Of a stretch of 64,000 nucleotides of DNA, positions 56,855 through 64,000 are shown piece after piece (the stretch's first letter is position 1; each line of letters starts with the position of its first letter). The DNA is from Pollenia angustigena (lineage: Eukaryota > Arthropoda > Insecta > Diptera > Polleniidae). The translations under genes and the position numbers were made by a program. The notes beneath the pieces were generated by a model. The model did not search any database. It was not told the DNA's origin and worked only from the letters and a program-made list of their open reading frames with translations. The stretch spans positions 246,821,803 through 246,885,802 of the forward strand of contig OV884059.1 in assembly GCA_930367215.1 (NCBI GenBank), given 5' to 3'.

Positions 56855-59800
56855 AATTTAAATGATCTTTGATTTTATGTATTAACTACTTCTTCTTTGT
56901 CCGCAACTTGATCTTGATAAACTGGGGGGTTACCGCGTATTTCGATTCGAAAGAAATCATTTACGGATTCGAACAATTTGTACTGTGTATTACGATTTTC
57001 GTAATATTTGTTTCGAATAAACGGACGTTTTTCATACTTTATTGAAAACAAAAAATCACTTTCTTAAAAGCCACTCTCTATTACGAACAAAAATTGTTCA
57101 TCAAATTTCCCATTTTTTAAAAAATACAACCTCTGTCATCGTTTCGAACGATTACGAAAATCGTCATACACAGTACAAATTGTTCGAATCCGTAAATGAT
57201 TTCTTTCGAATCGAAATACGCGGTAACCCCCCTGCGATTTTTGTAAAGATTTGTTTCGTATTAATTAAGAATGTAAATATGTAAATCAATATCTTAAAGT
57301 CTTGTATTAAAACGAATTATTTTTATTAAGACAAAAGGCCCAACCATAATGTGCTTAAGTTGGCTTAAGCAAATGTGCGAATACATGTAAACCACATGAG
57401 GCAAACCATATTGAACTTAAGGAAACTTTTTGTTAAGTTTTATGAAATTGTCATTTGCTTAAGCAAAGTGCGAAACAGATCGCACATTCCGTACGGAAAC
57501 AATGTGTTTTGATTTTGTATTTGTTTTTTTTAATAAATTTGAGAGGTTTTTTGTTGGTTTTTGAAAGTAGGTTAAGTACGGCTATGCATATTATAGTTTA
57601 GCCTAAAGAACGGTCGAATTAAACAGAAGCAGCAAGATATTTTTTAATACATTCCATCTGTTATAAAAAAAAACAAGTCATTTTTTTGCTTATCTTTTAC
57701 ATTTTTCGCCATTTTCATGTTGTTGCTTCATATCATTTTTCTCACACCAATGTCATTTTAGTATCAATGCCTGTTAAATGCTCATCTCCGTCAACAGCGA
57801 AAAAGAACGAAAAAAGAAAAACAATAATTTCTGTCTGTCTTTATTTCGCGATTGTGAAAGGTTTAGGCAAGTTTAAAAGAGAATACGAAAAATGTCTGCC
57901 TTTCAATTTCAACGTTGTAAATTGGGACCAAGAATAATAGCACATTTACTGTAGAAAATTACAATGCCAAAATGACACCTGTCGGATTGCGCAAAGTCTA
58001 AGTTAACGTATAACACCATCTATCGGATTTTGGCTGAGAACTTTCTATTTTTTCATTTGGAAAGCCATTAAGGAATAATTTCATACAAAATTTCGTAAAA
58101 ATCAATTTTCTATTTTCGAATTTTCCAACTTATCCGGAGGGATTTTACAAAATTTTCTTCCATAAAAACCTTCTCCTCGAAAATACGAACAACCGACAAG
58201 AAATTTTACAGAAATCGGCCCAGCCGTTCTCATTTTATGCATTACTATACATTTTTTACACCATTTTTATATACATACATATATAGATTAGTTTGTCTTT
58301 AAGTGATTTTAGGAAACGGGTTTGTATGGCACCTATGGTTAATTTTGGACCCACCAGCACACCATTTTGTTATCCAATATTTGTTAGAAAGTAATGTAAT
58401 TATAAACTATTTTTATTTGTATTTGTATGGGATCTATGCTCAAAAATGGACCGATTCCAATAAAATTTTGAAAGATGATTTTAAGGGCAATAAAATAAGT
58501 TTGGACCAAATTTAATCCAAATACCAACATACCCTCTCCACAATTGTGGTGAGGGTTGAAATACCACCACCGATATATAAATTATGTACGTATGAGGTCT
58601 ACTCTCGATAATTAGGAATGTGATGGAAAACGATTTTGAAAATTAAATTATTTAAACTCGATAATATCGTTTTCAGTATTTATATAATTGGATTTCTTCA
58701 ATAGTTTCCTCTTATTATCTGCAAAAGATCTTTTAAATTTTATATTATATGTATATTATATAGCATTTTATAAATTTTACAGGAGAAGCAAAAAACTATT
58801 TCAAATTATAAATTGCCTTAAACTTCTTATAACTTATTTTTTTTGGAGAACCTACCAGTGGTTTGTTAATTGAGAATGTTGCGCATTATGCAAAATGTCA
58901 GTTAGGTCTTTTATTATATAAAATTTTGTAGATAGGGGTGCTTGTTTGTTGTTAATTAAAATGCTTAATTTATAGTAAAACTGTGGACATTTGTGTTGAT
59001 ACAATACATCAGAATCAATGAAAAATTTATTTTAATTATCGGTTTGTTAGGACCCTGTGTATAAATTTGAAACCAACAACTCTTGCTTCTCTCGATTATT
59101 TGAATTATTTTTCTAGTCTCCTACATTTCAAATTAACGAAAGTAGGCTGTATTAACTTTGTAGTTTTTTCGTAAGTATAAAAGATTTGAAGAGATGCTTA
59201 ACAGTCTTATTGAAGGCGAATGCAACCACAGGTGGTGTCGGAACTACAACAATCAAAAATCAACAGAAACAACATAGAGTTTTTTGCATTGAATTGTTAG
59301 TGCTTATAGCTCGAAATGTCAACCATTTTAAGTAGAACACAAACAAATCAAAACAAATAAGCTCGAACTCTCCAAATCAGATGCCGTTTCGACAACGCCT
59401 GAAGTTGATTCGCCTTGGTCTTATCGACAAAAAGTCGATTTTGATTTTGAGTAACGGTTGCGGCTTTAAGCATGTTATATGTTATTTATATTAGGCATAT
59501 AAGCACAACAAAAAAGCTTCAGAAACCTCTAATGCAGAATTTATTACTGTTATTTTGTTTAGTAAATTGTTGGCTAAATTTCAAAATATGCAAATTAAAC
59601 ATTAAAAGAATTTTTTTGTTGCTAAAAATTTAAAAACGTATTTTTCAAGCAAGTTTTCATGTAAAATTAATTTTTTTTATTATTTCGTGATAATCCTTTA
59701 AATTTTGATGGGATTATTAAAAAAAAAAAATGTTTTTTTTAGAAGCAAAAACGATTAGTTATTATTATTAAAAAATGTGTAAACAGAGATTATTTTATTA

Positions 59801-62566
59801 ATATGTAAAGTATAACTTAAAAACTAAATTGTAAAATTAATTAATAAAAGTGTTGTTATTTTAATTGCACAAAAGCTTAATGTTTTGGAATAGTTGTTGT
59901 TTTTGGAATAATATTCATACGGGGGATTTCATGTCAAGTGACATAATTTTTAAATCGATGTCTTCCGATTTGGATGAAATTTGCACCAAGTTTAGTCCTA
60001 TTGGACGGTAGTTTAGACACAAATTTTCATGCTCGGTTAAAAAGTTTCTGAGTAAGAGGGTGTCAAAGTTTAACATTTTGGCCATACAGGAGCTCTTTCT
60101 CGTCAAATCGGAACACATTGATTTAAAAATTGGGTCACTTGAAATGAAATCACCCATATATATACATATGTATATATATCTATATAGGATATGTTAAATT
60201 TACATGTGTTTTTATGAATGTGTGTGTGCGTGTATGTATATGCATGTATGTAAGCACGTATGTGGAATTCAGCACCAATTTTTACTCTTAATGTTATCCA
60301 ATTTAAAGTAAAGCTTTTAGAAGAAAGTGATTTTTTTTTTATTTTAGGAATAACAAAATTTTTTTATAATTAATGCCTTGAAGAATTTCTATAAAAGCAA
60401 GAAAAAAAATTGCATGATATTTTTATAAAAGTAGTACATATTTCTAAATATTTTAATTTCATAAAGCCCAACACAAGATTCTTAACTTACCTCACTATCA
60501 ATGGGAAAACATTCTTCTCTTCTGGTGCTCTAAAATCTCTGTAGTATAATAAAAATGGATTTCGATTGTTGACAAACAGGGGAGGTAAACCACCGCCAGT
60601 ATTGGATACAACCGCTATATCAGCACAATTACGGAAAGTTTCTTCAAGCAACGGTTTTTTAAATTAGTTTTATTCTTCAGTAGTTTAAATCTTTTTAAAT
60701 ACACACCTGCTTTACCACAACCGACGGCTTCTGTTCCATTTGAACATGTACCCCACATGTTGGCGGTGTAGTAAGTCCATTGTAACACACATTGCGTACA
60801 AGTAATATAAGGTGGCAAACGTACACGATAACGAAATATGTCCTTCTTTTTGGTATCACGAGGTATAAGGAAACGATGTTCACGACTCCCCGATATATAA
60901 AGGGGAAAACGATCAAAGCACTCTTGGTTTGCTTCTTTGCGAGGGTTATTGTTCGGACACAAGTACATTTCGAAACGACCATAGTGATTTGCAGTTAACT
61001 CTACTTCAACATCGATTTCCTGCACAAAAATGGGATTTTAAAATTAATCAAAAGATGGTATGGAAAAAGTTAGTTTTTCTATATTGGTACCAAATAAGAT
61101 TCATCTAAGATATATTTATAGTTTTAGTTATAAGTAGGTATGCGATTTCCATGCAAATGCATGTTTTTTGCCGATAGTGTAAGAACAATGGCGACCAATT
61201 ATCTTTCCAAATTATTAAATTTGTGTTGCATATTTCGGAGAAAATGCATATTTTTGCATATTTCGGTTTTTAATGCATATTTTAACATTTTTAAGTGACA
61301 TGTACAAATGTGGTGTTTATAGAACACGAGCGCCTTACTCGTCCGTTCAACTTTCATTTAAAACAACAACAAAATTTCGAAATTTGTTTTTGTTTTAAAT
61401 GTAAGTTGAACGGACGAGTAAGGCACTCGTGTTCTATAAACTACACAAAAAGCTTTTTAACAGACAAAAATTAACTTTTGATGATATAAAAAAGTATTTA
61501 TTTGATTATGCAAACAAAAATTTAAACCTATGAATATCAATAGAATGAATACAACAATAGAATATTTTTATTATTTTTTTTTTTGTTTTAAAAAAAATAA
61601 AAAAGCAATAGATTTGAAATGTTTAAGTATTCAGTGCATATTTTTTATTTTTTTAATGCATATTTTGGAGTTTTAGTGCATATTTTATGCGCATATTTTC
61701 GATTTTTTAGTGCATGAAAATCTCATCCCTAGTTACATGTTATCTTGTTAGTTATACTTTTATGTCTTATTAGATACAAGTTGTTGTAAATAATTGTATT
61801 TCAACTCCACTTTACGAAACTTTCTGGTAATGGAAAAATAATATTTGTTGCGCCTAAAGGTAGACCTTAGATTTAGTTATTTAAAAAAAAAAGTTGTAAA
61901 AAGGTTGTGAACTATAAATGTAGGTTTACTTTAATGTTAGATAAGTTTTTTTGAGACATTAAACTTTAATGATTAAAGGTTCAGTTCGTTACTAACAAGA
62001 GTGGATAAATTTTATGAACTATATAATCAATTTCAGTAAAGTTAGCTGTGTGTATTTATTTTGATTTGCAATTTAAAGAACTCAAACTCGTTTTATAAAG
62101 TAAAAACGTAACAATATATAAAAATTACATAAACTAACTTTACAGTAGTATTCACAGCGGATTTATGTTAATATTAATTTATTTAAATGAATTTAATTTA
62201 CTACCTGACCAGATGTATAATATCTTGATATAATTCCTTTGGCATATTCTCCGCCGGCTTCATGTGGTCGTGGAGTTCTCAGGTGATATGCATCGCCACA
62301 AACACCACACTGTCCTTTGTTTTGTTCCCATTGCACTGCATATCCTCCGCAAAATAATTCGTTATCATTATAATTTACCGGATTCGGGTAACCAAATCGC
62401 CACATTGCATTTCGCGCAGGTGGATCCATTAATCGACCATGGCCGAACACCAAAGTTGAATGTAACACCACACTCTGCCATTTGAAAAGATATTTAATTT
62501 AATTTTGATAAAATTATTGGCTTCTTTTGCGAGACAACTTACCGATAATATTAGCAACAAAAACAT
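54060..62566 (-). CDS. AA15-family lytic polysaccharide monooxygenase (secreted, chitin/cellulose oxidising)
   Basis: Six exons, all GT-AG with matching phases: 62566-62543, 62474-62205, 61019-60707, 60641-60491, 54376-54260, 54177-54060; 330 residues. Residues 1-19 are a signal peptide (MFLLLILSSVVLHSTLVFG). The next residue is His (HGRLMDPPARNAMWRFG), the N-terminal half of the copper histidine brace. The second brace His is in TANHYGRF, mature position 91, as in the firebrat enzyme TdAA15A. The middle has many Cys (CGVCGDAYHLRTPRPHEAGG, GCGKAETFRNCADIAV). Exons 5 and 6 each encode a Cys module of the pattern C..C...C...C..(P)..CP...C.C (WCETNCLRYPPNCPQTACHC; YCMDACLNYGSECPVEKCRC). The enzyme oxidatively cleaves polysaccharide chains, in insects linked to chitin or cuticle and gut. 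Intron 4 is 6.1 kb and holds another gene. Confidence 0.95.
54690..56621 (+). CDS. Uncharacterised 612-residue protein with C-terminal membrane anchor, nested in LPMO intron
   Basis: Exon 1 54690-54783 (ATG), intron 54784-54876 (GTATGT...TAG, with a TATG repeat at its start), exon 2 54877-56621. The splice joins in frame. N-terminal half is serine/lysine-rich and probably disordered; residues about 290-420 look folded (KFEVDVIFKNVPSLGKEIEI, PPLILRVIYEVYDFAVECYV, RHFVGIANEFQVAQKTIIEL). Near the end an arginine cluster (KQRRRIRRYV) precedes one hydrophobic helix at about 585-602 (ILIGIVQMSTFIVFIMAL) and a 10-residue tail. No signal peptide, so a tail-anchored protein facing the cytosol is the inference. 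No known domain recognised. Confidence 0.8.
56819..56856 (+). repeat. (AATA)n microsatellite
   Basis: About nine AATA units; provides several AATAAA hexamers about 200 bases after the nested gene's stop and may serve as its poly(A) signal. Confidence 0.7.
56924..57232. repeat. Foldback MITE, GGGGGGTTACCGCG termini
   Basis: Arms of about 95 bases, nearly perfect: GGGGGGTTACCGCGTATTTC ... TTACGATTTTCGTAAT and the complement at 57140-57232. Short loop. In LPMO intron 4. Confidence 0.85.
57336..57604. mobile_element. Harbinger-like MITE, AGGCCYAACC family, copy 3
   Basis: AGGCCCAACCATAATGTGCT / ATTATAGTTTAGCCT, flanked by AAA on both sides. Interior matches copies at 2331 and 6314 (TTGAACTTAAGGAAACTTTT, TTCCGTACGGAA). 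Confidence 0.85.
57608..59920. other. LPMO intron 4 sequence without recognised feature
   Basis: AT-rich. The patch 58300-58560 resembles the degenerate GTATGGGACCTATG / GGACCGATTCC repeat type seen at 20560. The 83-codon ORF at 57686-57937 shows no domain; it could be a remnant. Confidence 0.4.
59921..60155. repeat. Inverted-repeat element, GATTTCATGTCAAGTGAC arms
   Basis: About 40-base arms: GGGGGATTTCATGTCAAGTG...AATTTTTAAATCGATGT facing the near complement at 60115-60155. Confidence 0.7.
61135..61735. repeat. Inverted-repeat element with TGCATATTTT array, LPMO intron 2
   Basis: Left TAGGTATGCGATTTCCATGC pairs imperfectly with right ATGAAAATCTCATCCCTA. At least eight TGCATAT(T)TT motifs lie near both ends. 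A long hairpin occupies the middle. Class uncertain, possibly hAT-like (TAGGGATG end). Confidence 0.5.
61310..61446. repeat. Near-perfect 137-bp palindrome
   Basis: TGTGGTGTTTATAGAACACG...TTCAACTTTCATTTAAAACA pairs with its complement around the centre AAATTTCGAAATTT. About 60-base arms with few mismatches. Confidence 0.9.
61740..62204. other. Remainder of LPMO intron 2
   Basis: AT-rich, no feature seen. Confidence 0.4.
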
Positions 62567-62789
62567 TTCAACTAGCTGTTTACTTAATTAAGACGTAAAA
62601 TAATCTGAAAATATTAAAAAATATTAAAGATAAGTATGTAAGTATGTGCTCATAGTCCCCGTCCATACTATGAAACATTTGAGTGGTCGAAGTATGGTTA
62701 TACTATTGAAATTTACCCCATAGAATACATTCGAAAAATAAAAATGTCTAATATTACAAAAAATATAAAGTTTCAATAAAATTTAGCTC

Positions 62790-63910
62790 CAACCATACAC
62801 TTAGACAGACTATTGTAGCATTAACCATATTATTGTTACAGACAACCATATTAACGTCTAATTCCTCCATCCAACAGACAACCATATTATGATTGTCTTC
62901 AAACATGTTATGGTTAATGAAATTATAATATTTTCAAATTTTGAATTTTAAATAATATTTTTAAAAGTAGCAAATTTATGGTTGTTTTGCTCTCTACAGC
63001 AGTTAAATGCTTTGAAATCTCCTGCTTGGTTTGCTTAAAATTCTCACATTCGTTTTCTTCCAATTGTTGATTTAAATACATAAATTTACGTTGTTGTACA
63101 AATTAGTCAAAGAATGCTGTTGAAGGTCGCCGCGTATGTAACGGAAGGGAAAAAACGAAATAGAATTACAGCTTGACTTAATAAGAACAATATAATATGG
63201 TTAATATTGACCATATTATTGTTAATTTTGACCATAATATCGATACCTTCCCATAAGACTGTATTAAGCTACATTTCTAAAATTGTGTAGGAAACGAAAA
63301 AAACGTCTCATTTAGTTATTTATTTGTGTATTTTATTGAATGGATCATATTTGGAAAGCGATTTTCAGAATACAAAACCTATTTAAAAATGTGGCTTAGC
63401 ATAATTTCTTTGGCGGATAATAAAAATAACAGGGTGCAACATTATTCCTGTGAGAAAACTTGACGGTTGATACAATTTTATTTTATCTCTAGTTTCCTTT
63501 GCATCCATGACAGGGCAGCGAAACCCAGGCCAAAATGTGGCGCTTAACTTCTAGTATAGTTCCACATCAAAAAGTTGTTTTCGAAAAAAGTGTCGCTTAA
63601 TACATTCTTATGGGAAGGTATCGATATGGTAACTTTTGATAAAATGATGGAAGTTTCCGACTATATTATGGTTAATGTTGACCATTATAGGGTTTATTTT
63701 GACCGTAATGTGGTTAATATTGACTAGAATATGGTTGACTTAACCAAATTATGGTTAACCTTGTCCATATTAGGGTTGATTTTAAGCAAATTATTGTTAA
63801 TTTAAATCATACTATAGTAATTTTTAACCATAATATGTTTATTTGCAAGCATTAACATTGTTAAAACCCAATCATAGTATGTTGCTCTTTGAATATGGTT
63901 ACCTTCAACC
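62790..63910. repeat. Element rich in ACCATATTATGGTTAA motifs
   Basis: Many ACCATATTATTGTTA / ATGGTTAATATTGACC motifs in both orientations at 62795-62930, 63195-63240 and 63640-63910. They form inverted clusters around a motif-free middle, as in subterminal repeats. Exact ends not defined; upstream of the LPMO start. Confidence 0.5.
63241..63623. mobile_element. Nested MITE, CGATACCTTCCCATAAGA termini
   Basis: CGATACCTTCCCATAAGACT...TTAAGC facing GCTTAATACATTCTTATGGG..GGTATCG, flanked by ATAT on both sides (63237-63240, 63624-63627). Lies inside the ACCATATTATGG element. Confidence 0.7.
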
Positions 63911-64000
63911 ATATTTTTTTTGATTCTGCGTGTGCACTTTCTTTCGTGTACAAGTGAGTTTGTAATTGAGAGGAAGTTTATTGACCGACAATCAGGAAAT

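Noticed and set aside
57686..57937. 83-codon ORF in LPMO intron 4
   Set aside because: No domain, no splice or poly(A) context; kept only as a note in the intron description.
60695..60982. 95-codon ORF on the - strand overlapping LPMO exon 3
   Set aside because: Shadow of exon 3 in another frame; the spliced LPMO frame is strongly supported.
1..64000. CRISPR array, prokaryotic operon or phage-type defence system
   Set aside because: Introns, poly(A) signals and insect retroelements show this is eukaryotic nuclear DNA; no regularly spaced short direct repeats with unique spacers.

Overview
The window reads as nuclear DNA of a higher (brachyceran, probably calyptrate) fly. It is very AT-rich, has small GT-AG introns in conserved insect genes, and is packed with insect-type transposons: a Copia element, an errantivirus-like Gypsy element, Jockey/CR1-group LINE pieces, and many short inverted-repeat DNA elements (MITEs). 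Species assignment is inference; no rRNA, tRNA or mitochondrial marker is present.

Host genes are few. (1) Positions 2-5185, + strand: the 3' part of a MICAL-like gene, four exons, ending in a bMERB (Rab-binding) domain. (2) Positions 45712-46824, + strand: an intronless, very basic 370-residue protein I do not recognise. (3) Positions 54060-62566, - strand: a complete six-exon AA15 lytic polysaccharide monooxygenase, with signal peptide, N-terminal histidine after cleavage, second brace histidine and two C-terminal cysteine modules. (4) Positions 54690-56621, + strand: an unrecognised two-exon gene for a 612-residue protein with a C-terminal membrane anchor, lying inside the large fourth intron of gene 3 on the opposite strand. 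A 47-codon ORF at 38423-38566 is a weak extra candidate.

Most of the rest is layered mobile DNA. 6150-8767: a PIF/Harbinger-like element (TSD TAA) holding an inverted copy of its own family (TSD TTA) and a second Harbinger-like MITE (TSD TTA). 10771-16828: a Copia element with 213-bp LTRs differing at one base, TSD TATTG, itself inside a tiny palindromic element; its RNase H region is split by another Harbinger-like family (TSD CTG), which again contains an inverted copy of itself (TSD CTG). 24166-34361 (- strand): a decayed errantivirus-like element with gag, protease, RT/RNase H, integrase and env remnants, split by two DNA transposons. 42110-44752: a 5'-truncated LINE. Between these lie MITEs with TWA-like, TA or 8-bp target duplications.

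The most unusual signal is at 34525-35150: a 383-bp tandem unit with an inverted truncated copy in front of it, the arrangement seen in Penelope-like elements and retrozymes. The unit carries a sequence that folds as a hammerhead ribozyme (34832-34909) with every core base present except a non-canonical A-A at the base of stem II.
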